From NCBI GenBank assembly GCA_005879535.1, contig VBKI01000054.1, positions 1-64,000 on the forward strand: a stretch of 64,000 nt of DNA, read 5' to 3'. Made by a program: the position numbers and the translations under genes. Below are positions 1 through 9,500 of this stretch, piece by piece. The first letter of the stretch is position 1. Each line of letters begins with the position of its first letter. This stretch comes from Deltaproteobacteria bacterium (GTDB lineage: Bacteria; Myxococcota; Myxococcia; Myxococcales; 40CM-4-68-19). The notes under the pieces are model-generated. The model made no database searches and had not been told where the DNA came from. It saw only the letters and a list, made by a program, of their open reading frames with translations.

Positions 1-1147
1 CGCGGTTTTGCGCCGAGCCATCGAGATGCGCGAGGTGAGCCGCCGGGTCAAGCAGCAGCAGCTGGCTCTCGAGCGGCATGTCAACGAGCTCGAGGTCATC
101 GTCGAGGAACGCACGCGTGAGCTGCGGCAGACGAACGAGGTCATCGAGAGCCCGTTACCGTTCATCGGCCCCGGCGCGCAGATGGAGAAGATTGTCCAGC
201 AGATCCGCCAGGTGGCCGACTCTCCGCTCACGGTCCTCGTCGAAGGTGAGACGGGCACAGGAAAGGAACTCGTCGCTCGGGCAATCCATTACCTGAGCTC
301 CCGGCGCGAGAAACCGTTTGTGGCGGTCGATTGCGGCGCGATCCTCGATACGCTCATCGAATCCGAGCTCTTCGGGTATGAGCAGGGCGCGTTCACGGGA
401 GCGCATCAGCGAAAGGAAGGGTACTTCCAGCGCGCGCACGGCGGTACCCTGTTCCTCGATGAGATCGCCAACGTTCCCCTTCCCACGCAGGCCAAGCTCC
501 TGCGTGCTCTCGAGGAGCGAGAGGTGCAGCCGCTCGGCAGCAAGGAGCCGATTCGCGTTTCCGCGCGGATCATCGCCGCCTCGAATGTGTCGCTCGAGCG
601 AGAGGTACGGGCGGGGCGATTCCGCCAAGACGTTTACTATCGCCTCAACGAATTCGGGATCACGCTGCCGCCTCTCCGTGAGCGGGACGACATCCTGCAC
701 TTGGCGAACGAGTTTCTTCCCGAAGCCGGTCTGGAACTCGGCCGATCGTGCCGCAAAATCTCAGAAGCCGCGGCCCAGGTCCTTCTGCGATACCACTGGC
801 CCGGGAACGTTCGGGAGCTCAGGAATGTCATCCGCCGGGCGATGCTCCTCGCGTCGGATGTAATCGAGCCGGAGCACCTCGCGGTCATGCCAGTCGAACC
901 GCTGCCCGCGCTCTCGGCGACGGGATGCCGTGGACCGGCGGAAACCGTCAACTCGCTGAAGGAGATCGCCGGCGCGGCTGCCGCCGATGCCGAGCAGCAG
1001 GCGATCCGCCGGGTGCTCCAAGTCACCGGCGGAAACAAGAGCGAGGCAGCCAGGCTCCTGCGAACCGACTACAAAACCCTGTATCTCAAAATGAAGGAGT
1101 ACGGTATCGACGCGGCGCCGTTCCGGAATTCAGCGCGCCCGGGTTGA
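1..1147 (+). CDS. Sigma-54-dependent transcriptional activator (NtrC family), 5' end outside window
   Basis: Bacterial enhancer-binding protein that would hydrolyse ATP to open sigma-54 promoters. The frame is open at the left edge, so the N-terminal sensory or receiver domain lies outside the window. Counting from the first in-window start (TTG at 8), a coiled-coil-like linker (about 10-45) precedes the AAA+ domain. That domain has Walker A GETGTGKE (80-87), the sigma-54 contact loop GAFTGA (127-132), Walker B with LFLDE (148-152) and the RxDVYYRLN arginine region. A Fis-type helix-turn-helix (about 335-370, GGNKSEAARLL) ends the protein. It converges on the Cys-rich gene pair at 1258-2617, whose upstream regions hold sigma-54-like sites. 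The family call is certain; targets are inferred. Confidence 0.95.
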   Translation, partial: AVLRRAIEMREVSRRVKQQQLALERHVNELEVIVEERTRELRQTNEVIESPLPFIGPGAQMEKIVQQIRQVADSPLTVLVEGETGTGKELVARAIHYLSSRREKPFVAVDCGAILDTLIESELFGYEQGAFTGAHQRKEGYFQRAHGGTLFLDEIANVPLPTQAKLLRALEEREVQPLGSKEPIRVSARIIAASNVSLEREVRAGRFRQDVYYRLNEFGITLPPLRERDDILHLANEFLPEAGLELGRSCRKISEAAAQVLLRYHWPGNVRELRNVIRRAMLLASDVIEPEHLAVMPVEPLPALSATGCRGPAETVNSLKEIAGAAAADAEQQAIRRVLQVTGGNKSEAARLLRTDYKTLYLKMKEYGIDAAPFRNSARPG

Positions 1148-1257
1148 TTCGAACCACGGGCGCGCTCGTATGCACGGAGGTTCCAGCGGCCGCAACCCTC
1201 ACCTGCGTCGTTTTCGAGCTTCCTCAGGGGAACAGGGCTAGCGGCAACGGACGGTGT

Positions 1258-1698
1258 TCATCCGCCGCAGACACCATCGCCCGGCCCATAGAAGTTGCAC
1301 GGGTAGAGCGGATCGCACTGAGTGCTGCTAGTGCACGCACTCCCGGGCGGCAGGGTGTTCGATGACGTGCCCTCCTGGCAGCTAAAAGCTCCGGTTACAT
1401 CGGCAACGCACTTTAAACCGGCGCAGCACGGGGCTTGGTTCGCGCCACAGCTTGTACCCGCAGTAGCTGAGCACGCGCAGGACGTGGCGACGAAGTCACC
1501 ATGGCTCAGGTGCGCCGGAACGGCGTTCTCGCTCACAGTTATCAGATGCGCATTCGCCTCGTTGCCAGGCGGAGTGTGGCAGATGGTCGTGTTTGTAGCA
1601 GCGGCGACTTGGGGGATGAGGGCGATTGCAGCGAACACCAAGAACGCGGCACACATCGTCCGCGTCCTCAGCAACGAGTGTCGGGGCTGAACGCTCAT
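1258..1698 (-). CDS. Secreted Cys-rich protein with CHTPPGN motif, copy A
   Basis: A 146-residue exported protein of unknown function. The N-terminus has a basic stretch followed by a hydrophobic signal segment ending in a VAAA-type cleavage site. The mature part begins with ICHTPPGN, then NAH and PAHLSHGD, a motif seen in diverse bacterial surface proteins. A 12-Cys region follows with SCAC, SCGANQAPCC and GLKC, resembling small disulfide-knotted modules. The ATG at 1698 is chosen because it begins the signal peptide and lies after AAAGGGA; the longer open frame upstream is not protein-like. Copy B, 919 bp away, is a close paralogue, so the pair is a tandem duplication. A sigma-54-like site lies about 70 bp upstream (1767-1782). 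Function unknown. Confidence 0.8.
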   Translation of the reverse strand: MSVQPRHSLLRTRTMCAAFLVFAAIALIPQVAAATNTTICHTPPGNEANAHLITVSENAVPAHLSHGDFVATSCACSATAGTSCGANQAPCCAGLKCVADVTGAFSCQEGTSSNTLPPGSACTSSTQCDPLYPCNFYGPGDGVCGG

Positions 1699-2176
1699 GT
1701 CAGGGTCCCTTTCTTGGCGATCGAGGTCTGAACAGCGTCGGTAGGTTTGACAGCGCGATCGCGGGAAGCAATCTGCCGGCCACGCCATGGTGTTGGCGCC
1801 ATAGTTTGATCGACGAGCGCCCATCGCTGGACGCGCAGGCGCGAGCCTTGCCATGCCGGCGATCGTTCATTCAAATGACGAGCGACACATTGGTGGTCGA
1901 GGTCCGCGTCGTCTCCGCTTGCCGCTGGCCTCGCGAAAGGAAAGCAGTACCTGATCGGAACGCGGCCGGCCTGGCGTCATTACCTTACTTACGCGCTCGC
2001 TTTCTCAAGACGAGCGGGCGGGGCGAGTGAACTTCCTGACCTGGCGCGCGCGCACAGCGCGCGATCGGAAAAATCCGAATTTCCCCCCGGGAATTCCCTG
2101 CTGCAGCGAGCGTTACCGCGCCGGGCTGTCGGATGTGCTTTCTCCGGCGGCCCGGCGAAACTGTTGCCTCAGTCGT
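1699..2176. other. Intergenic region: duplicated upstream flank of copy A
   Basis: No gene is supported here. Bases about 1699-1935 closely match about 2618-2855, so the duplication includes the upstream region of the Cys-rich gene as well as its coding part. The homologous unit is about 680 bp with a period of 919 bp. The stretch about 1940-2170 is not shared and shows nothing recognisable. Confidence 0.75.
1767..1782 (-). promoter_or_regulatory. Candidate sigma-54 promoter, copy A
   Basis: On the minus strand the site reads TGGCCGGCAGATTGCT: TGGC at -24, TTGCT at -12 and the required GG-N10-GC spacing. Transcription would start near 1757, giving a leader of about 60 nt before the ATG at 1698. 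The match to the family consensus TGGCAC-N5-TTGCW is good but not complete (positions 5 and 6 differ). The corresponding bases are kept in copy B apart from the first T and one internal position. Confidence 0.45.
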
Positions 2177-2617
2177 TCATCCGCCGCAGACGCTATCGTT
2201 GCTCCCAACGGAGGTGCACGGGTTCAGCGCATCACACTGAGTGCTGTCAGTGCAGGAATTCCCGGGCGGCAGGGGGTTCGATGCCGTGCCCTCCTGGCAG
2301 CTAAAAGCTCCGGTTATATCGGCAACGCACTTCAAACCGGCGCAGCAGGGGGCTTGATTCGCGCCACAGCTTGCCCCCGCAGTAGCTGCGCACGCGCAGG
2401 AAGCGCCGACAAAGTCACCATGGGCTATGTGCGCCGGCCAGGCCGCCTCGGGGATGTTTATCACATGCGCATTCGCCTGGTTGCCAGGCGGAGTATGGCA
2501 CCAGGGCAGGGTCGTCGCAGCAGCGACTCGGGGGATGGTGGCGGTGGCAGCGAACACCAAGAACGCGGCACACATGGTCCGCGTCCTCAGCAACGAGTTT
2601 TGGGGCTGAACGCTCAT
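2177..2617 (-). CDS. Secreted Cys-rich protein with CHTPPGN motif, copy B
   Basis: A 146-residue paralogue of the protein at 1258-1698. Signal peptide, CHTPPGN, NAH, PAHIAHGD, the SCAC pair, SCGANQAPCC-AGLKC and the C-terminal VCGG are all conserved, and the Cys pattern is unchanged. Differences concentrate in the stretch between the CHTPPGN and HGDF blocks and in the last 20 residues. The start at ATG 2617 is the exact equivalent of copy A and follows AAAGGGA. Conservation of the cysteines with change elsewhere suggests both copies are under selection as proteins. The job is unknown; export and a disulfide-stabilised fold are inferred from the signal peptide and Cys content. Confidence 0.8.
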   Translation of the reverse strand: MSVQPQNSLLRTRTMCAAFLVFAATATIPRVAAATTLPWCHTPPGNQANAHVINIPEAAWPAHIAHGDFVGASCACAATAGASCGANQAPCCAGLKCVADITGAFSCQEGTASNPLPPGNSCTDSTQCDALNPCTSVGSNDSVCGG

Positions 2618-2970
2618 GTCAGGCTCCCTTTCTTGGCGATCGAGGTCTGAACAGCGCCGGTAGGTTTGGCAGCGCGATCGCGGGGAGCAATCCGCCGGCC
2701 GCACCATGGTGTTGGCGCCATAGCTTGATGGACGAGCGCCCACCGCTAGGGCGCTCAGGCGCCTGCCATGCCCGGCGATCGTCCAAATTGACGAACAGAC
2801 ATTCTACGTCGAGGTCCGTAGCGTCCCCGACTTGCCGCTGGCCGCGACAAGAACACGCCCGCCGTGGCGCGAACGTGCTCCCAGTCAAACTCTCGATCAG
2901 CCCTGTGCGGCCGGGGTTGCAGATCCCGGGTCGCGGTCCGGCACAGTGCGCGCGCCAAGGCGGCGGAGGA
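2618..2970. other. Intergenic region: duplicated upstream flank of copy B
   Basis: The part up to about 2855 repeats the flank at 1699-1935. No gene is supported. Bases about 2860-2970 connect to the fabG remnant and carry no recognisable feature. Confidence 0.7.
2686..2701 (-). promoter_or_regulatory. Candidate sigma-54 promoter, copy B
   Basis: The minus strand reads CGGCCGGCGGATTGCT, with GG-N10-GC spacing and an intact TTGCT. The first T of the -24 TGGC block is C here, so this copy is weaker than copy A. The distance to the start codon equals that of copy A. Confidence 0.35.
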
Positions 2971-3230
2971 GTCGCCAAGAAATTGGACGAGCTGCAACTC
3001 CTGGTGAACGATGCCGGCATCAGCATCGATGGCCTCATCCTTCGTTACGAGGCGGAAGACCTGCGGCGCTTGCTCTACGTGGACCTCGCATCGACCTTCC
3101 ATCGCTGTCCAAGGCGGCGCTGCGTCCCATGATGAAGCAGCGCGGCGGCAGCATCGTGAACCTGACCAGCGTCGTCGGTGAGCAGGGCAACGCCGAAGTG
3201 CTGCGGGTGAACGGCGGCTTGTACATGTGA
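2971..3230 (+). pseudogene. Remnant of 3-oxoacyl-ACP reductase (FabG-like SDR)
   Basis: Short-chain dehydrogenase sequence broken in three ways. The N-terminal Rossmann half is missing. LLVNDAGISIDGLILR (from about 2998) is in one frame, and LSKAALRPMMKQRGGSIVNL continues in another after an apparent 2-nt insertion near 3105. Then GEQGNA is joined directly to EVLRVNGGLYM-stop, the normal FabG C-terminus, so about 90 residues carrying the YxxxK active site have been lost in frame. The stop overlaps the GTG start of the next gene. It cannot make an active enzyme. The FabG-family identity is clear from the NAG, TSVVG and VNGGLYM blocks. Confidence 0.8.
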
Positions 3231-6200
3231 GCAACGCGCGTCGCGCCGCCACCGCTAATCGCCTGGCGCGGCAGCGGCGCCAGGATGCGCCCGAGCCGGC
3301 CGCGGCGGCGTGGCACCGCTCGCGCGGGATGCTCTTCGCGCTGTTCGCGGCGTCCGGATTCGCGGGGCTCATCTACGAGTCGATCTGGACGCATTACCTC
3401 AAGTTGTTCCTCGGGCACGCGGCGTATGCGCAGACGCTGGTGCTCGCGATCTTCATGGGCGGCCTGGCGCTCGGCTCGTGGCTGTCGAGCCGGTGGTCGG
3501 AGCGGTGGCGCGATCTGCTCGTCGCGTACGCGGCGACGGAAGCGGCCATCGGCGTGCTCGGCCTCGCGTTCCACCACGTGTTCGTCGGAGCGACGAGCCT
3601 GGCGTACGAGCACGTGCTCCCGCGCCTCGCCGGTTCCGCCGCAGCGGTGACGTTGTTCAAGTGGTCGCTGGCCGCGGTGCTGATCCTGCCTCAGTCCGTG
3701 CTGCTGGGGATGACCTTTCCGCTCATGACCGCGGGCCTACTGCGCGTCTTCGCGCAGCGGCCGGGACAGTCACTGGCGATGCTGTACTTCACGAACAGCC
3801 TGGGAGCGGCGGCGGGCGTGCTGGTCAGCGGATTCGTGCTGATCGCGGCGGTCGGGCTGCCGCGGACGATCCGGACGGCGGCGCTGATCAATTTCGCGAT
3901 TGCGGGCGCTGTGTGGTGGCTCTTCCGCGGGCACGAGAAGCCGACGCTCGCCGTGGTTCCGCAGCAGGAGCGGCGGGATCGGACGTTCTTCTTCTTCCTC
4001 GGCACCGCGTTCGTCACCGGGGCGTCGTCGTTCATGTATGAAGTGGCATGGATCCGGATGCTGGCGCTCGTGCTCGGGTCCTCGACGCACGCCTTCGAGC
4101 GGTGGGCGGGCTGTGGATCCAGCGGCGCATCGACCGGCTCGGCGCTCCGGTGCGGACGATCGCGTATCTGCAGGTCGCGATGGGGGTACTCGCGCTCGCC
4201 ACGCTGTTTCTGTACGGGCAGACGTTCGCGGTAATGCGCTGGGTAGTGCTGCACTTGCCGCACGACGAGCACGGCTATGCGTTGTTCACCCTGTGGAGCG
4301 ACGGGATCGCAGTCGCGATCATGCTGCCGGCGACGTTCTGCGCCGGGACGACACTGCCGCTCATCACGTTCCATTTGATGAAGCGCGGCCACGGCGAGGC
4401 GAGCATCGGCGCCGTGTACGCGGCGAATACGGTCGGCGCGATCGCCGGGGTGTTTTGCGCCGTGCACGTTGGATTGCCGCTCCTCGGGCTGAAAGGGCTG
4501 CTGACGCTCGGCGGCGCGCTCGACATCGCGCTCGGCGTGGTGCTGCTCTGGATGGCGGCAGCGGCATTCACGAGCACGCGAGTGCCGCGGGCGCTCACCG
4601 CCGCGGGAGCAGTCGCCATCGGCGTTGCGCTGCTGTTCGGGCAGCTGGACGCGCTGAAGATGGCGTCGGGCGTCTACCGGACCGGAACGCTGCTGCCGCC
4701 CGGGCCGAACCGCGTGCTGTTCCATCGCGATGGAAAGACGGCCACGGTCAGCGTGCTGCACAACGACGAGGACGGCCGGCGGGCCATCCACACCAACGGC
4801 AAGATCGACGCGGCGATCAGCACGGATCCGCGGCAGCGGCCTTCGGGTGACGAGCCGACGATGGCGCTGCTTGCGGCGGTGCCCATGGCGCTTCACCCGG
4901 ACGCGCGGCGTATCGCCTGCATCGGATTCGGCTCCGGCATCACGACGCACCTGTTGCTGACGAATCCGCGTCTCGAGCGCGTCGACACGATCGAGATCGA
5001 GCCGGAGATGGTGCGCGGCGCCGAGCACTTCCGCCCCTGGAACGAGCTGGCCTACTCGGACCGGCGCTCGCGCATCGTCATCGATGACGCGAAGACGTTC
5101 TTCGCGACGCAGACGCAGAAGTACGACGCGATCCTGTCGGAGCCATCGAACCCGTGGGTGAGCGGCGTAGCGGGACTGTTCTCGAATGAGTTCTACCGAC
5201 TCGTGCGCCGGCATCTGGCCGACGACGGCATCCTCGTGCAGTGGATCCAGCTGTACGAAATTGACGTGCCGCTGGTCGTCTCGGTGCTGCGGGCCATCGA
5301 AGCGAACTTCGCGGATTACGTCGTGTACGCAAGCGGCGACTTCGACTTGCTCATCGCGGCAAGCAACGGACGCAGGTTCGGTGCGCCCGACGCGGAAGTG
5401 CTGAAGAATCCGCTGCTCGAGGCAGCGCTGGCGCGAATCGGCGTGAACGGAGTGCAGGATCTCGAGGTGCGCCGGGTCGGCGATCGCAAGTCGTGGCAAG
5501 GGTTGAGCCGCGCGGTTCCGATCCCCGTGAACTCGGACTATTTTCCCGTGCTCGACCAGAACGCCGCGCGGACGCGCTTTCTGGGCGTGAGCGCGCTGCC
5601 GCTGACAGTGTTTTCCAGCGCCTACTTCCCCGTCCTGGAGATGCTGTCTGGCGTGAAGCGCTCTGGCGAGGCGACTTCGGTGACCTTCGCGCCGTACTTC
5701 GACGGCAGCCGCCGCGCGTGGGAAGCGACCTGGCTGCGCGACATGCTCGTGCAGCGGCAGGAAGTGACGACGAAGGTGGTGGCGTGGCCCGAGCTGCACG
5801 AGCAGGCGCAGCGGCTGTCGCAATGGCTGCGGTCCTGCTCGGGCCCGCCGCTGCCGCTGACGGACTTCATCCCCGTCGCGCAGCTACTCTTGTCCGACCT
5901 GAAGCCGCCGGAGCTGGACGCGGTGTGGCGCTCCCTCGAATCCGCGTGCGGGGGTAAGCCTCCTCCGCGCCAGCAGGAGTGGCTCTCTTTCTTCCGCGCT
6001 GCCGGGCGACGCGATGGCGCCAGGATGGCGACTGGGGCGCGGCGTCTGCTCGAGTTGGAGACGGCCCTTACGGGCCCCACGCAGCGCTACCTGGTCGTCG
6101 CGGGAATGCTGGGCTCGCTCGCCTCAGGCGATCGCATCGCGGCACAGGATCTCTGGACCCGCTACTCCTCCGCAGTCGGCGCAACGGACGATCTGCTTCT

Positions 6201-6234
6201 GCGCGTGCTCGTCGCGCGTCTCGACGCGCCCTAG
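3227..6234 (+). CDS. Spermidine-synthase-like membrane protein, frame broken near 4100
   Basis: Large fused protein: two blocks of hydrophobic helices (about residues 30-260 and the region coded at 4100-4650), then a class I methyltransferase-type fold of the spermidine synthase superfamily (CIGFGSGI at about 4918, EIEPEM at about 5000, LSEPSNPWVSG at about 5137) and a C-terminal helical tail. Such fusions are called fused MFS/spermidine synthase; the substrate is unknown. The frame switches at about 4095-4110: the first part ends LGSSTHAFE and the second resumes GGLWIQRR, so about 11 residues (31 or 34 nt) of a helix are missing. Start GTG 3227 overlaps the fabG-remnant stop. Either a real deletion or an assembly fault; as read, two fragments (3227-4234 and about 4100-6234) would be made. 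Confidence 0.75.
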
Positions 6235-6506
6235 CGAGCGTTATTCGCCTGATCTGCATCGCGGAAGGCTTGCCGCTCAGAACAGCATCGGCGCGTCGAT
6301 AGTGTTCAAACCGGAGCCAACGTATCCGCGAGTCGGCGCATGTACTCCTGCAACAAATGCCCGTTCGGAATTTTTTATCGACGCCGGCGAAGCTTGCCGC
6401 GGGAGTGCAAAATTGCAAGTGGCTAGATTTCGAGCCCTTGAGGGCGGCCGCGGATGGCCTGCCGCTTGCTGTAGCAGCGGCACAAGTCTTTTGCGGGGGG
6501 ACCGCA
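6235..6506. other. Intergenic region upstream of pilY1
   Basis: No gene is supported in these 272 bp. A sigma-54-like element at 6455-6470 and a run of G at 6495-6500 acting as ribosome-binding site lie at the downstream end. I see no terminator or riboswitch. Confidence 0.6.
6455..6470 (+). promoter_or_regulatory. Candidate sigma-54 promoter of the pil operon
   Basis: TGGCCTGCCGCTTGCT has TGGC at -24, TTGCT at -12 and GG-N10-GC spacing. A start near 6481 would leave a leader of about 26 nt containing the G-run before ATG 6507. Pilin genes in related bacteria are commonly sigma-54 dependent through PilR. Computational support only. Confidence 0.45.
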
Positions 6507-9500
6507 ATGAAGCTGTTCAAGCGTGTTTCGATAACGATGGCGGCGGGACTGATCCTGGTGTGTGGGCACGCCGCGCACGCCATCGGGTACGCCGGCGGGT
6601 CGGTGATCATCCCAACCCAGTCGAGCTACCAGGACAATTGCGGCGTCGCATCCGCGTACGGCCTCGTCTACAACGTGCTGCGCGCGAACGACGGACTGGC
6701 CGCCATCGGCAAGAGCCGCATCACCGTTCACTGGGCGTACAAGTCCACGAAGGCGTCGCCGAACCGTTGCGTCCCGACGGACATCCAGAACCCGCCCGTC
6801 TATGGCAGCTACACGACGTCGAACCCGCCGCCCTGGTACGATGCGATCTGGAACGACGGCTGCGACTTCCGCGTGACCAGCAACGCGAGCGTCCCCGTGA
6901 AGCTGGTGAAGAACAGCACCGGGCTAGCTGCTGATGACACGAACATCACGACGATCAACACGACTGCCGACCCGAATGTGTACCCGAACTATGGATCGGT
7001 GACCATCCAGCAGACGACGAACCCGAAGGTCACTTCGGTCGGTTACCTCGGTGGACCGTTCGTCATCGCCGCCTCGGATGCGAACACCTTCCTGCAGCTT
7101 CTCTCCGGCTCGCTCGTGGTGCAGGACAAGAACGGCAATAACGTCGATTTCACCGCCTACAGAACGCCGGTCGCGTGCAGCGGCGCGACGAACGGGTTCG
7201 GCGGCACCGCGCCTGGGCACTATGTGAACGTGCATCGCGCGCTGGTGGCGTTCAGCGCGGACGACAACTTGACCTTCAACTCGCCCCCTCCGCGCGTGGC
7301 ATTGCAGGACCAAGGCGGTGCCGTCAGTACCGGCACCCTCGATCCCTACATGACCAACGCGGGTCTCAAATTCACTGGCGCGTTCGGCTGCCCACCGGGC
7401 GGCCAGATCGCGTCGATCCCGTCGTTGAAGACACAGTTCTGCCCGACCGGCCAGCAGGGGCTGATCTTCGACTACTTCAGTACCCAGGACTTCACCAACG
7501 GCCTGATGTTCGCAACCGACGCAAACGGCAATCCGCTGTATCAGGCGATCTGGACCCCCCACTGGGGCATTGGGGGGCCGGGTCTAACGGCGAGTTTTCC
7601 GACGCCGCCAACAGGCCTCACGTTGAAGACGACGAGCGCCTCGCCGGGGCTGCCGGCTGGCACGTACTATTATCGTATCACTGCGGCCAATTCGCTGTTT
7701 GGCGAGACTTTGGCGTCGACGGAAGTGTCGATCACGACGACGAAGACCTCGGGAATCGCCCTGAGCTGGAGCATCCTCACCAATAACGGTAACAACGCCT
7801 ACTGGTACAAGATCTACGGTCGTACCAAGGGGGCCGAGCAGTACATAGACAGAGTCCAGGGGTTGCTGTCGTATACCGACACAGGCGCGACTCCGCCCAG
7901 CGGCCCTCTCCCGACTTCGAACACAACCGGCCCGCCGGGTCCGCCAGACATCGTGGCGGCGTTGAAAAACATTTCTACCTTCCTGAACGGAAAAACGGGT
8001 CTATTCGCGCAATGCGCCTCGATCGAAACGTATGAGGGCGAGACGGGGGTCGACAACTACCCCGCTTCGCAGAGCGTTCCCCCCATCCAGTTCCAGACTT
8101 GCCTCAAGAGCAGTTCGAACCCAGGCGCGTGCTCCACGACCGCGCCTCAGTACGGCATCACCAAAAACATCGCCGGCAGCCCCAGCGACCAAACGAGTAT
8201 CGGAAGCTACCTCCAGAACTGCACGGACCCGACGGCCACGTCCGGCGCGGCTTGCGAATACTTCCCCAACCCCGGTGACGGGTTCCTGCAGATCGGCGAC
8301 CACAAGTGGTACTCGCAATTCGGCATGGTTGCAAACTACGTACCGGCGAGCGGCAACATCTACAAGCCCGGCACCTTGAACCTCGCGTACAACGTCAAAT
8401 CGCTCGACAAGACGAAGCTGACCTCGCCAACCACCGCGCGCACGATGATGATTTCCGACGAGGTCACGCGCAGCAACTACAACTCCAACCCGGGCCTCGC
8501 GAACATCGTCTACCTGGCGGGCCACACATACGACAAGTACCTGGCAGGAAACCGCCTCGTGCTCGGGACCTTGCTGCAGCTCGGCATCGTCTACCAATCG
8601 GTGGAAACGGGATACGTCGGCCCGACCCTCTACAACGACTCGGTGTTCGTCCCCACCTACGGCCGCGTCACCTCCGCCCCGACGTCGAATTCAGTGAAGA
8701 AGTTCGATCCGATGGCGGGCTCGCAGTTTCTCTTCCCGTACCACAAGGGTTGGCTGAAGACGCACTCGCTCTCCAGCGGCTTGCAGGACGGCAACAACGC
8801 CTTCTCCGACGCCGTGCAGTGGAACGCCAGCGATAACTCGGTCATGCGGGCGCCGAACGCGCGGAACGTCTTCACCTACCTGGGCGGGCAGATCACACTC
8901 GGCACCAGCAACATCGCGAAGCAGTCGGGCTGGACGCCGGTGGACTTCGACTACACCAGCATCCAGAGCCCGCTGGTGAACTGCGTCGACAAGCTGCACG
9001 TCGGACCGGTGGCCGCCAACACCTCGCTCAACAAGCCAGGGCCGTACACCGGGATGGTGGCGGGCTCGAACGGAGTCTGCGACCTCGAGGAAGCGCTGGC
9101 GAATACCCTGGTGCTCACCGCCTCGGACTTCGGCTCCGACAACGGCGCCTCGGAACAGGCGGCGATCAAGACCAAGCTCTTGAGCACCAGCGAGAACGGC
9201 GCGGTGCAGGTCACCCAGCAGCTCACGCAGCTCGTCCGCGGCTTCTGCTACGCCACGGTCGGCGGCAGCGACGGCAGCGGCGCGGCCGTCTTCAACCCGA
9301 CTTCCTCGCAGTGCAACCCCAAAGGCCAGGACAACGTGATCGACCTGGGCGGATTCGTCCACTCGCAGGCCGCGGTGATCGCGGCGAGCCCGTACATCAC
9401 GGATGCCCCGTCCGGCAAACGCCGGCCTACCGTCGCGTACCTGGGCGGACTCGACGGCCAGGTCCACGCTTTCTACGTTCCCGGTCCGGATACGAACGAC

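Noticed and set aside
3691-5823. Long minus-strand open frame opposite the spermidine-synthase-like gene
   Set aside because: Its translation is low-complexity Arg/His/Gln-rich and has no domain. It is a shadow of the GC-rich gene on the plus strand.
6479-6494. GG...TTTTGC element directly upstream of pilY1
   Set aside because: It resembles a second sigma-54 site but the spacing is GG-N12-GC, two bases too long. The site at 6455-6470 has the correct spacing.
6235-6506. Possible c-di-GMP riboswitch upstream of pilY1
   Set aside because: I looked for the GEMM core (GGGCAAACC and GACGCAAAGCC-type blocks); none is present.
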